Source of the DNA: Paramacrobiotus metropolitanus
Lineage: Eukaryota; Tardigrada; Eutardigrada; Parachela; Macrobiotidae
Assembly (NCBI RefSeq): GCF_019649055.1
Contig: NW_026570313.1
Location: 520,800 to 584,799, forward strand
DNA length: 64,000 nt
Direction: 5' to 3'
Numbering within the stretch: position 1 is the first letter of the stretch; every line of letters begins with the position of its first letter. A model generated the notes under the pieces. It saw only the letters and a list, made by a program, of their open reading frames with translations. It was not told the DNA's origin and did no database searches. The translations under genes were made by a program, and so were the position numbers. Positions 49,896 to 61,936 of this stretch are shown here, piece after piece.

Positions 49896-52423
49896 TTAGT
49901 CAGAGTCGCCGGCATTTGGTCGCAGCATACTTTTCCATGCGATGTGCCGCTGAACCACGACACAGTGCACCTGGCCCGGGAGGTAAGGGAAGAGCGACTG
50001 ACACACTGACCAGCTGTCCGTTGCCGTGTCATAACACTCCATTCCGGCGCCGTCTTCTTCATGCTCAGGCAGTCCAGCCACAGCGTACAACTTCCCGTTT
50101 AGCGCCGCCAGTCCCGGTTGCACTCTCGTAAAATTTATGTCCCCTGAACAAAACTATAATTATTGTTGTTATTATTACCATTATCCAACTGTTATTGCCA
50201 CTGACGTTTTGCTTGCCACTGGTTCGTCTGAACGTTGTACGCTTCCACACGGCTGACTGTCTGATCCAGGTACATCCCGACACAACCGCCTACGAATAGA
50301 CGGTAGCAGTCATCTTCGCTATCTGCGGGAGTTACTGCGTTACTCGGAAATTTAACTGACCCACAACATAGATGAGCCCATCGGGGCCGACGCATGCTCG
50401 GAAATCGTCGCGCTCTGTTGGCATCGGCGCCAACGGCTTCCATTCGTTGGTAGCCGGATCGAAGCAGTACACGTCCACCTTCGCATGGTGGCCGGTGGGA
50501 ATAGAAACCCTTCTCCCTCCAAACATGTGCAGACAGCCTTGGTATGCCACCAGCGCACAGCCGGAAATGGAAGCCGGCATCTTTGCTCTCATTGTCCACT
50601 GGTTCAGCTCGTCATCGTACACATCCACGCTGCCGTTACCCACCACGTAAAGGCAGCTATCCACGACGGCTAGCACAGCTTCCTCGTCGTGGTCGGGAAG
50701 AGTCCCTAGATCGGTCCACTGATCCACAAAGGAGTCGTAGACGAACAAATGGCAGGTATCCACATCGTCAACATGCGCTAGGATGTAAATCAACAGTCGA
50801 CACTCCTTTACGACGTAAGCCGGCGAACTGCCCCAGGGCCTCGGAGAAGCGGCACACGGGACCCTTCGGCAGCTGGATGTCAGCGGATCCATGCAGTACA
50901 TTTCTGCTTCCAGTTCCGGTTCAGTGCCTTTGCAGTAAGTATTGTACGACCATAAACAAACAATCACTGGCTCTGCAATGCGCAGTATAATGTCATTGTA
51001 AAACGATTCATTATGCCTTTAAATGATTTTTGAATTTTTAAAAACATTTTTTTGTCAGCAGAAGCCCTGATTAACTGCACGCGGCCCGTATGATGTTTTT
51101 ATTCTACCTTAGGATTGTTTCTCTCAAACTCCCGGGACATCAAAACGATAAGGAAAACCTAACCTGTTGGTCTTTTTTCTAGGCTGCTAATCTCAAGTAG
51201 TTGCATTGATGACCTTAAGTATAACACTGTACAGAGTAAGAACTCACGGTAAGAGCAGCGAGGCGTGCTGCTACCGTCCGTTATGGAGAGGACAGCTTGT
51301 TGAACGTGTTGACCAGCGGGAGTGTCGGGAAGAGTGGCAATATCGTCAGAAGTCAGCAAAGGCACACGAATTCGCCCCACGATGTCCACCGCATGCGGTA
51401 GCCGCTCTTCGAAGGAATGGGCTAGCCAACGCGCAACCGCCGTGGCCACTTGTTCTTCCTTTTCCACATTCAGTTCGTCAGACGCGACCAGCTGACTGAC
51501 CTGCAAAGGTGACAAGAGCATCAAGTAAGCGTAATTCATATACAACCTGCCAAAGCCCACTTCAGCGGCATCCAAGTCCAGAAAATCCGCCGACTGGCTG
51601 ATACTCGTGAAATGCTCCAGCGCGAAGGCGCGGCAATCCTTTAATACGTCGGTGCAGGACAGGTGTTGTGCCCCGCGGTAGATAGCCCGCCAATTGTTGG
51701 TGTCCAGGTTCTCCTTCAGGACCAGCTTGCACACTTCCACAATCTGCTCCATCTCCAAAAAGTCTGCGGCCTGCAGCAGGAAGAGGGCGTTGCCACCGTC
51801 GACGGAGATCTCAAACGAGTACATATAGCGAATCAGTCTGCAACGGGAAAACATATTAAACGCTCATTAATCAATGAAATGTCGCCGGTTAGAAAGGCAA
51901 ACCCAACAGTGAGTATGTATGCTGAAACTTCGTGTGATAAAACAACCAATGATGAAGGAAACAATATATAATTTTTCGCTATGGCTTAGTTAAACAATAT
52001 TTTGCTATACAAGATGTACAGCGGTCTTGTCTTAGCGTCGAGCGTTCGTCTGAGTAAATTCAACTCAGTTAAAACCATCGAATAAAGTCATAGCAGCACA
52101 ACCACTCACTGCTCCAGGATGTCATGGGGCACACTGTGCACTTGGATGGTATCCTGTTGCGACTCCTTCATCGGTGAACGCAGCATGCGTTGAAACCAGC
52201 CGCTGCGCGCCATTAGCACGTTGCGGTGGCAGGGGATCCATGGTGCTGGTTGCGCGGGGTTTCCCTTGGTGCCACAAACCGACACATCACAAAAGTTGTG
52301 CCGAGCATTCTGTAGTCCGATGAAAAATGCCGAGCCGTCCAGTTTGAACAGAGATGTATCTTCGGACAACCGTCTCCGTTTGCGAGACGCCGAAGAGCTG
52401 CAAGCTGCCATAATTTCTGTCAT
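49896..52423 (-). CDS. BTB-BACK-Kelch (KLHL-type) protein 2
   Basis: Six exons are read: 52423-52110, 51837-51561, 51500-51248, 50972-50361, 50322-50202 and 50124-49896, about 601 aa. Exon 1 begins MTEIMAACSSSASRKRRRLS (a basic stretch) and holds BTB (NFCDVSVCG, IPCHRNVLMARSGWFQRML). Exon 2 ends BTB (LIRYMYSFEISVDGG) and begins BACK; a 60-nt intron at 51560-51501 has no stop and keeps frame, so it can be misread as coding. BACK continues with SDELNVEKEEQVATAVARW. Exons 4-6 carry Kelch blades (CLHMFGGRRV, LIYVVG, KLYAVAGLPEHEE). Exon lengths and phases parallel Kelch gene 1. Borders of exons 4-6 are uncertain: an alternative exon 4 end at 50344 exists. KLHL proteins recruit substrates to Cul3. 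The gene sits inside the F-box array, between U5 and U6. Confidence 0.75.
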
Positions 52424-53528
52424 CTTTCCCTGCTGCGAGGAAAACCTTAATCTTGGCAGCTTATGATTTAGGGCAGCTATTAAAGAAGATTATCGCTTGG
52501 TGGTCAAAGAGCGACAGTCAGGCACTTCGGCACAAATACATTCAAAGTGGACGTGTGCTCCCACTATATCATCGAGTCTCACTATCAGCCAAACCATCGA
52601 CAACGTTGGCGAGTGCAGTGAAGATGAGCATGGTGAGGGCTCAGAACGATCAACGGGCAATTAAAGTGTTTTTGCAGTAATACTTGTCACTAGAGAGCAG
52701 TTTTTGTGACCCATTTTCGTAATGACTGCCGGTTTCTTGATAGCGCGCAAGCTATTAACGCTATAGGTCAAACCATCACAGTTCTCTCAGTTCTGCTGTG
52801 CTTTGTGTCTGCCGGTTAGACGGTTGCCATGCGTAGAGTATAGTGGATACGGATTCCCAGCCACTTGTTTTAAGCGTTGCTAGGTCGCGACTGAAATTTT
52901 ATGCCGCTCCGAGTTTTGCGCCTTGTGTCCGGGTCCCTGTCTTCTTTCTGTTAAGAGAGCTGCAGGGTATGCAAAAGCCGACAAACAGAACTGTGTCCCA
53001 CATTATGCAATCGCCACGCCTCCAAAAGCCCCACAATTCAGCGTTGCGATTTGTTGTCAAGTTTTCTATAAGGTGTAAGCGGCATTCTGTCATCTGTCAA
53101 ACAGAAATAACCTTGAGCAACAATAAATCATAATATCATAATACCATAATCATAAAAGTCAATCCTGCATAGGCATAACCTAAAGGAAAAATTCATTTTG
53201 AGTACTGTACATGGGTCGTGTAAAGGAAGAAAACCAGACAAAGGTAACTGGCCAGTGCGCAAAGTTGCTGTTTCCTACATTATCAGTAAAAACGAGAATA
53301 ACGAAATAATGCAATTGCATTAAAAAATATTTTTGCTGTTGGCGCATCTCGAAGTAGATATTCTTCGCTGCGTGGTGTCCTCGTTCGATGGCATTGGAGT
53401 TGGTTTTGATGGAGGGAACAGGCCTGGGCACTTCTGTAAATTTACCTGTTTTCGTAAATTCTGATTTGCCCAGTAAAAACATTATTTAGCTTTAGGAAAA
53501 GCGTTCTTGCGGTATGGTTAGGGCGTTT
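52424..53528. other. Spacer between BTB-Kelch gene 2 and U6
   Basis: No gene recognised. The stretch 53180-53482 contains blocks shared with the 3' flanks of other array genes. Confidence 0.45.
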
Positions 53529-56500
53529 CTACTGTGGAAGGTTGAAATGCGCATCAATGGCGGTCACTGCCAGCTTGGTCAGGATGGACACATCCAGCAA
53601 TCGAAGATCAGCGTCCATCCAATCGCATGCACTGCCATCTGAACGGAAACCGCTGTATCTGCAAAATGTAACAAGATCAGTTAACTGCATGTAGAAAAAT
53701 CGGCGCAGATTCAAACTGTTGTCGCCAACATACAGTTGCAAGAAAAATCGAATGTGGCTCCACTGATGGGAATACTGCAACTTGTCCACCCAGCGGCGAT
53801 GAATGGAGCGTACTCGATCGTAGATAGCCGCGTCAAGCGGAGGACAACTTCTCTCCGCCGCTAACTGCGGCGGTAGTATACCGGTAGTATACCGGTATAC
53901 TACCGCCTGCGGTAGTATACCGGCTTTGTCATCAACGGAACGCAGAATCAAATACGGGATCGTAATGCGTGTTTTCCGGTAGCCAGCTATCGCGCTGCAC
54001 CTGCAGATGAAGCCAGCTTCCATACGGGGAAAATCCATATACGGAAACAGAGATGCCATATTCCAGGGATGGGCAATATCCTTCACGGTATAATTGCGCA
54101 GCAGCAGCCGATGACAAACGGTCAGCAGGTGCATTAAGCTGACGCATCGCCAATTATCCTCGTCGTCAGCGGCCTCCTCGTCGTGCGAGCGCATAATCTT
54201 AAAGCCTTCACGTGTGCTGCCATCGCGGATGAGGACGTAACGTAGCTTTAACTTTTTCGCGGCTAGCAGCGCCACCACCACTTTTATCAATGTGCTCAGA
54301 GTCTCGTGCTGTCCGTTATCGAGGACCATCAGGCAGACCGTGTGGCCGGTTACGGCCTGATTCAGGCCCCAGGTGAAGCTGTACACGGGATCGCAAATAG
54401 AGGTGACCGGCAGTTTGTTCAGAATCACCTTCGAACTATCGATGGTGACGTGTCGACGGGCATAACTGTCGGATACAAGTTGTCGCCATACTGTGCACAC
54501 CCTGCAAATTAGCAATCCATGACAGGCTCTCAGGTTGAAATAATAAATCTCAAAACCTTTTCGAAAGGTTTCTCACATTAAGTTTTTCGAGTACTTGCAT
54601 CGTTCGGTTTTATTAATAACTATTAATTTGGATTATTTTGTTCACTATACAACCGGATTGCCGGTTATCGGTTACTATGAAAGGCCGAAAGAATAAAAGT
54701 AGGGGCTAATTGTTACCTTTCCACTTGGGCTTGACTGTGCAGGTCCAGACTGAGAAGAACGACGGCCACAACGGGATTCGCCAGGTCATTAATCCTCCCG
54801 TCATGGGCTCCAATGACTGCACTATCTGCAATATGGCCTACATAGTACACTATTTTTTACATCTTTGAGCGGTACTTGCCAGCTGTATACTAAAATCGAA
54901 GATCCCCCAAAAGTGTCCTAACCTTCTCCTTATTACAGCGTATTAATTTTTACCCTGGATGAACCCTGACGTATGCACTGTCGGCAACCATCGGAAACCA
55001 ATTAAAGAAACCAATCTACTGATCTGCACAAAAGCAGTTGTTTTGACATTACAAAAAAGCCACGCCCTTACTGAGTCCAGCTGGTACTGTTTTTCGTTTG
55101 AATATTATGAAGGGTGTGGCTATTCCCACCACCTCACACCACCTTTTGGCTATTCTCACCACCTTTCACCGCCTTTTGGCTATTCGCACCACCCTTTTTA
55201 AAATATTCTTTACACCACCTTTTGACTATTGCCACCCCCTTTGCGCACCTCTTTTGGCTATTGTCACCGATTTTTTTGCGCTTTTACACAATGTGTTTGT
55301 TATCCCTAAAAGACTTGATCTACAGATTTTGTAGCTTAGCCGTTAGCGGCGCTTTTTCCTAACAATTCTATTTTCAATCTTCAGAACTGATCTGCGTCAA
55401 TCAAACCCGTTTCTGTTAGCAAATTATACATATTAGCATAATATTACTAAACTAATAATATTAGTTTAGTAATATTATGATATTAGCCATGTTTATCAGT
55501 TAAACCGACACCTGCTGTTATTTCCTGCCAGGCAGAAAAAAATTTTTACCAAAAAAATTGGACAAATATTCGATAACAAAAACGGATTTTTTTCCGCAAA
55601 ATTTGCGGTACGACAAGTGGTTTGCGAGAGACAAGCTAAGAGCCTAGACCGCCAATTTGTTGGGTCACCCGTTAATAAAAAAATTATTTAAGGAGGTGGG
55701 AATAGCGAAAAGGAGGTGTAGAAAGGTGGTGGCAACAGTCAAAAGGTGGTGTGAAAAATAATATCAAAAAGGTGGTGCGAATAGCCAAAAGGCGGTGAAA
55801 GGTGGTGAGAATAGCCAAAGGAGGTGCGAGGGTGGTGAGAATAGCCATTTCCTATTATGAAATTTAATGATGCCAAACATACCGAACACTGACTCTGATT
55901 GGTCTTCCTTTTCGCTGACCAGCAGCGACGGCTTGGGATACCAGCGCGTACACTCTTGTATGAGCGTATCTTCGTTCCATTCGGCACGCCCGTTAGGATG
56001 AGTGGCAGCGAGTTGGGCGCACACAAAATGTAGGACATCGCCAGTGACGCGGACGAACATGCGGTTGGAGACACTGACGTTGCACACTGACCGCTGGTTT
56101 TCGGCTCCCGGCAACACTGTGGGCGGGTATAAGCCGGCCTCCTCTACGCATCTCCGGAGCGATTCCATATCCAGCTTCCGAATCATGTGAGCATTCTTCA
56201 AGGGAACGGTAAACTTGCGGTAGTATAATCCCTGGGTCTGGCCGAACAGTGGCGGCTCGTCGGCCGCATACGCAATGAGAGCTTCAACCTGCCACAAATG
56301 CTGCTCCATATTGGCGGCAAGCTGCCACAGGTGCACCACCGCGTACTGGGACGGGTTCGGTTGGTCCAGCTTGACGTAGAATATGCCCAAGTCTGCCCTT
56401 CGTGTCAGTAAACGGGCCGGGCGGAAAACGTATGGTCCGTCCGCGGTACTGCGCAGCGCCACCTGCACGCCCACGCTGCCGCTGGCGGCTACTTCCCAGT

Positions 56501-56735
56501 CCATTGCGAAACAGTCGTTGAAGAACCGCTGCGCGCGCACATGCCGCGAATGGATCCAGCCGGCGGCGAGCGTACTGCAATCGAAATCAACGAACATGAA
56601 GTCGCCGTCAATGTCCTGCGCGTATCCCAGCCACCGTTCACCATTGTCCCGCTCTACCAACACTGTATTTCCGTAGTTGATTTCGCGAGGGCCCCGCCAT
56701 GGGCGCCGAAAGAAATACAATGGAATAATGTCCAT
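53529..56735 (-). CDS. Array gene U6: F-box-like protein with conserved N-terminal module, intact
   Basis: Exons are 56735-55883, 54807-54717 (91 nt), 54501-53734 and 53658-53529; 1842 nt, 613 aa, phases 1, 2 and 2. The start is MDIIPLYFFRRPWRGPREI. The module reads GERWLGYAQDIDGDFMFVDF then HVRAQRFFND, followed by YYRKFTVPLKNAHMI, DVLHFVCAQLAATHP and RAEWNEDTLI. The F-box-like junction is VLLSLDLHSQAQVER plus VCTVWRQLV. In exon 3 an in-frame, palindromic insertion replaces the LRQFLL segment found in all sister genes with about 20 other residues (near 53876-53930). Frame is kept, so the gene may still work. Intron 1 holds an inverted-repeat element. The exon 3 to exon 4 intron is short and lacks stops, so straight reading runs through it. 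Confidence 0.75.
53870..53932. repeat. Palindromic insertion of 'ggtagtatacc' units in U6 exon 3
   Basis: The unit 'cggtagtatacc' occurs three times in one orientation and once inverted ('ggtatactaccg') within about 55 bp. The sister genes have none of it. It inserts in frame between the codons for AGIL and LAAERS. Confidence 0.8.
55118..55855. mobile_element. Inverted-repeat element built of CACCACC / GGTGGTG units, in U6 intron 1
   Basis: The left arm (about 55118-55275) is made of variants of 'ttttggctattctcaccacc'. The right arm (about 55685-55855) is made of the reverse complement, 'ggtggtgagaatagccaaaa'. The arms are about 150-170 bp with indels. In the middle lies a 43-bp AT palindrome (55437-55479). 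No coding capacity is seen. It can fold into one long hairpin. Confidence 0.85.
55437..55479. repeat. 43-bp AT-rich palindrome
   Basis: The arm 'cataatattactaaacta' is mirrored by 'tagtttagtaatattatg' around a short AT centre. It sits between the two arms of the larger inverted-repeat element. Confidence 0.8.
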
Positions 56736-57740
56736 GGCCGTGACAGTACGAAGAAAAATAAGATAATCGACTGTTTAATCACTTCTCCAATAACAGTTAG
56801 TAGCTGACTGTACTGTATTCAGATTAGTTTTGTTTCGCAAAATATACCGGTAAAAATTAGAAGAAATTAGCAGGACGGACAGTAGTCAGTGTGTCAGATG
56901 CACAGATTTGATTAACCGCAATATCTGGAAATATTAATAAACAAATATTTTACCAGAGTCCTTAGCCGTTGTAGCATGCACTGTCTGCAGAACTGGCCGG
57001 GGCACTTTGCGACTGCTTATTCGGCGGGTTGTTTCCAGAACGGTTCAGCTTCCCTCAATTCAGTCAGTCGGAGACAGACTCACTCCCAAGCTCCAGTATG
57101 CGAAGTAGGGTAATACAGTATATTCTACAATAGAGAGTACAAACGTGCATCGGATAGATCGAATACGGCAGGCCAGCGCTCGACAAACACCAGATTTATT
57201 AATTTTTCAATCCACTCAGGCAGAGCGAGACGCACAACAGAGTGATCTCGAGACACAGAGACAAGAAAGCCCGGGTGGCTGACCCAGCAAAATTCCAAGG
57301 AAGGCGCCACTTCTTTTCATGATGCATCTACTGATCTTCCGGCCTCCTTTCACTATTCTGGAACAAGCGGTACTGCGATCATCACAGGCCTTAGTTCGCC
57401 TAGTACTAAGTTGAACGGTCTACTAACTGCTTTATACAAGGATTAAGTAGTAACTACAATAAAATTCAAGCACATTAACATTCTCGCCGGGTACACGTGT
57501 TAATGCGTTAACCGCTAACATGTGAACGGTTTTGCCGGCTACACGTGTTCTCCATTCTGCCTATCTTAGCTGGGAAATTTGGTGTAAATGAAGTACAGTA
57601 CACTGTACAGATACACGACCACGTTTAAATATACTGTATGTCTTTTATTTTGGGTGCACCCTGTGCAGCTCCATGGTCTCACTGCTGTACAATCGCTGCG
57701 CCATTTTTAGCCCAAGTTGTTGAACACGAAGACAGGAATC
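56736..57740. other. Upstream region of U6, paralogous to the upstream region of U7
   Basis: Blocks such as 'gccgttgt.gcatg', 'attcggcg.gtt', 'caggcagagc.aga' and 'ggaaggcgccac' recur in the same order in 62180-62480 upstream of U7. The duplicated unit therefore includes more than 500 bp of 5' flank. No separate gene recognised. Confidence 0.55.
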
Positions 57741-58600
57741 ATGGCAGAAATTCCTTCTGGCAAACGAAAGCGACTGTCCGACGGAGCAATTTTTGGATCT
57801 ATCGTTTCCGCTGCAACTGAATGAATCCGCGTTCCTTATGGACTGCAGCGTGCACATCACGACTTCTGCGATGTGTCGGTGGGTGGCGCCGTCGAATACC
57901 CCACACAACCAGCGCCATGGATTCCCTGCCACCGTATTGTGCTGATGGCGCTCAGCGGCAACTTCCAGCGTATGCTGCGCTCCCAAATGAAAGAGACGAC
58001 GCAGAAGAATATTCCATTCCACAGCGTTCCCCATGCCATTCTGGAGCAATGAGTGGCGTTGCCGTTGTTGCTTGCATATTTTAATTTTCACTTTGTTTGC
58101 CTGTTGCAGACTGATCAGTTACACGTACAGTCTGTATTCGTGCAAGATCGGGCCGACAACGCGCTCTGACTGCTGCAGGCCGCGGACATGCTGGAAATGG
58201 AGGAGATTGTGACAGTGTGCAAGCAGTTTCTGCGGGAGCACCTCAACCCTACGAACTGGCTGGCCATCTACCACGGTGCGCAGCATCTATCCTGCGCGGA
58301 CTTGATCAAGGAATGCCACGCCCTCGCGCTGCAGCACTTTACCAGTATCAGTCACATGGAGCAGTTTTTGGACTTAGATGCCGCGGAAGTAGGTCTTATA
58401 CATGACTTCCATTTGCTTGGTGACATGCTTGCAATTTTTACAGATCTGTCAGATGATCGCCTCCGATGAGCTGAACTTGGAGAAAGAGGAACATGTAGTT
58501 GCGGCGTTATTGGGTGGATGGATCGTTCAACTTCTACCACAACACGACTGCCGCACGCGGCGGAAATGGCGCGACAGTCCTGTCTGTTTCTGTTCTTCGC
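57741..58600 (+). pseudogene. BTB-BACK pseudogene related to BTB-Kelch gene 2, Kelch part missing
   Basis: Exon remnants are at 57741-58048, 58110-58388 and 58444 to about 58600. Recognisable parts are KRKRLS near the start, DFCDVSVGG and PWIPCHRIVLMALSGNFQRM (BTB), LLQAADMLEMEEI, then YHGAQHLSCADLIKECHALA (BACK) and IASDELNLEKEEHVV. It is broken by a stop and frameshift after about 28 codons, a TGA and frameshift before LLQAADM, and another frameshift in BACK. The exon 1 donor is AT where gene 2 has GT. Intron positions match gene 2, so it is a DNA-level duplicate, not a retrocopy. It lies on the opposite strand to its relatives and ends before any Kelch blade. Confidence 0.8.
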
Positions 58601-59286
58601 GAATGTTTTTACAATTTTTTTGTACAAGATTAAAGCGGATGAATGTTGTCGAAGCGATCCGCCATGTTGTGGCTATCTGTTCTGACTAGCATACCATGAG
58701 CGTAGCATGACCGATGTTAGTCTTAATTTTTCTTCCGTTCGTACGGGACGTTATGAAAATTAGCTCTGTGATCTGGCCGCACAGTGAACTGGTGTTTCTC
58801 GATTTTGGTAATCGTAATCATACTGATTTGTGCCATGCATCAACAATTAACTTAGAGTTGTGCTGCCTTCAATTCCTGTTACCGGCAGTATTACTAGCTC
58901 CAGTTTTTGAGGAACCCATTTTTGAAAAACTTCCCGGAGTGGCGGCGTGCCCCGTGTCCAGTCTCAATTACACCTCCAACCGCACCTACCAACCCCCAAC
59001 ACCTCCAACCGCTGTCGTTATGATTACTAGCCGAAGAACAAAAATACTTTTAATTAAATTTGATTAAACAAATTTATCCAGTACATAAATGAATATCCGA
59101 ATTATAGCTGTTGGCCAGCGCACAAAGTTGTTGTTTTCTTACAATTCAAACATGGTAACAAACAAAAAACGTATAAAAACGCAACGCGGTTTTCTAATTT
59201 GTCCTGTGAGTGACCTTTGCAGCTCGATTGCCCAAAATCTTACATCGAATTGAAAAAACACACATATATCGGCAATTCGGATGTGT
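58601..59286. other. Spacer between the BTB pseudogene and U7
   Basis: No gene recognised. A 117-codon plus frame (58714-59067) has no family resemblance. A short C-rich patch 'acctccaacc' repeats near 58972-59006. Confidence 0.4.
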
Positions 59287-61936
59287 TTATTGTGGAAGGT
59301 CAAAATGTGCACCAATGGCCGCCACTGCCAGCTTCGTCAGGCTGGAGACATCCAGAAGTCGAAGATCAGCATACATCCAATCGTGTGGGCTACCATCTGG
59401 ATGAAAGCCGCTGTACCTGCAAAATGTATCCAGATTACTTAATTGAATGTAGCAACGCCGGGGCTGATCCGAATTGTTGTCGCCAAACATACATCTGCAG
59501 AAAAAATCGAATGTGACTCCATTGATATGACTGTAGTTTGTCCACCCAGTGTCGATGAATGGAGCTCACGCGATCGTAGACAGCCGCGTCAAGCGGAGGA
59601 CAACTCTTCTCCGCCGCTAACAGAAACTGCCGTAGTATCTCGGCTCTGCCATCAGCAGAACGCAACATCGAATACGGGATAGTAATGCGAGTTTTCCGGT
59701 AGCCAGCTGGCGCGCTCATCCTGCAGATGAAGCCAGTTTCCATTCGGGGAAAATCCATATACGGAAACAGAGATGACATGTTCCAGGGGTGGGCAATATC
59801 CTCCACGGTGTAATTGCGCAGTACTACCCGATGACAAATGGTCAACAGGTGCATTACAGTGACGCATCGCCAAAGAGGTTTGCCGTTAACGGCCTATTCC
59901 TCGTACCACGGACTATTGGTAAAGCCCTCGCGTGTGCTGCCATCCTGGATAATGACATGACGTAGCTGCAACTTCTTGGCGCTTAACAGCGCCACTACTA
60001 CTTTTATGATTGTACGCAGATTTTCGTAGTGGCCGTTTTTATCGAGCACTGTCAGGCTGACCGTGTGGCCGGTTACGGCCTGATTCAAGCCCCAGGTGAA
60101 TGTGTACACGGGATTACAAAGAGACATAATTGGCATTTCGTTCAGAATCACCTTGGAACTATCGATGGTGACGTGTCGACGGGCGTAATTGTCCGATAGA
60201 ACCTTTTGCCATACCGTGCACACCCTGCAAGCCGTAAAGTCTCTTAGTCCGACGCTTACTAATAAATCTTTTCACAATTTGTTTTAGGCCTTCTCGCTGC
60301 GCACTGTTAAAGTGAAGTTACGTTAATGTGCGATTTTGGAACACCGAATCCGAATTTTATTGTGTAAAATGAATTTTTAAGTTCCCTTATCGGTAAAACG
60401 TCCACAACTTACAAGCAGTCGGAAACTATAGTCCGAGCTGATTCAAAACACTCTTTATGTTACAAAACACTGTAACATAACGTACATTGACGTGCGCGCA
60501 GGGAGATGCCTTTTGAAAGGTTACGAGATCGAGATCCTGTTGTTTGTTTAGTCTCCATTAGGTAATTATTTTTGAAAATTACTTTATTCAGGCTGCGTGT
60601 GGTGGACAGGTACTTATCTAGTTTTCTATGTATACACTTCGTTTTCGTGTAATCTCTTTTACAACTTGATCACCAACGTCTGCTATGCGATTACGTAAAA
60701 CGGTCCGGTGCTCGTTATCCGTTACCTTTTAGCCCGTGCTTGAGTGTGCAGCTCCAGACTGGCAAGAATTTCGACCAGAAGCGGCGGTACCATATCGCCA
60801 ATCTGCCCGTCGATGTCTTCAATAGTAGCATTATCTGCAATTCGATGCATTTAGTACTTCTGTTTTGATATACAGATATATGGTTCATTAACTTCCGGTT
60901 CCCGTTTACTTTCCTGTTTAAGACTTTGCAGGTTTTTTTTCGCCCGCGACGCAGCGTACAAATAAAATATACAACTGTACGTACGATAAAAAGTAACGTA
61001 CATTAATGTGCAATGTCAGCAAATTCCGAAATCAACTGGAAACAATTTTACTGATTTGTACCGTTACACTGCGTGGAATGCCGCACCTACCGAATAGCAA
61101 CCCTTCCTGAGGATCAGTCAATACGTTGCCTAAATTTGGAGTGGGATAGCACCTTTTAAACGCTTGTATGAGAACGGCTTCTTCCCATTCCGCACGCCCG
61201 TTCGGATGGTCGGCATAGAGCTGGGCGCAGACAAAATGGAGAGCATCCCCACTAACGCGAACGAAGACACGGTCGGCAACACAGCAGTTACAAATCCCGC
61301 GTCCATATCTCGGGAGCACCGTGGGTGGATCCAGTCCGGCCTGGTCGACGCACCTCCGTATGGCCTCCAAATCCAGCTTCCTAATCAAATGAGAATTCTC
61401 GAAGGGGACCGTATACCGGCGGTAGTATAGTCCCCCGGTCTGGTTGTGCAGCGGCGGCTCATCCACAGGCTGGTCTACGGGGGTGCTGAACTGCCACAGA
61501 CGCTGCCCGTAACTGGCGGCAATCTGCCACAGGTGCACCACCGCGTACTGGGGCCCGGTGACGTGGTCCAGTTTGAAGTAAAAGACGCCCAGTTGTGCGG
61601 TTCGTGTCAACAGCTGAGCCGGGCGGAAAATATATGGTCCTTCCGCGGTATCGCGCAGCGCCACCTGCACCGGGTAACTGCCGGTGGCGGTCACTTCCTC
61701 GTCTATCGAACACCAATAATTGAAGAAGCGTTGCGCACGCACATGCCGCGAATGGATCCAGCCGGGGGCCGTCGTGCTGCAGTCGAAATCAATGAACATG
61801 AGGTCGCCATCAATATCCTGCACGTATCCCAACCACCGTTCGCCATTGTCCCGCTCCACCAGCACTGTGTTTCCGTTGTTAATTTCGCACGGGCCCCGCT
61901 GTGGACGCCGGAAGAAATACAATGGATACTGTCCAT
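59287..61936 (-). pseudogene. Array gene U7: F-box-like family, start-proximal frameshift and internal stop
   Basis: Exons are 61936-61091, 60816-60726 (91 nt), 60224-59493 and 59416-59287, all with family splice sites. One base is missing a few codons after the ATG at 61936, compared with the MDxIPLYFFRRP start of sister genes, so the long frame (PLYFFRRPQRGPCEIN, GERWLGYVQDIDGDLMF) has no ATG of its own upstream. In exon 3 an in-frame TAG at 59896-59894 separates GFTNSPWYEE from LWRCVTVMHLLT. The F-box-like junction is otherwise fine (ILASLELHTQARAKR plus VCTVWQKVL). With two lesions it is most likely a pseudogene; sequence error at one site cannot be excluded. Confidence 0.75.
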
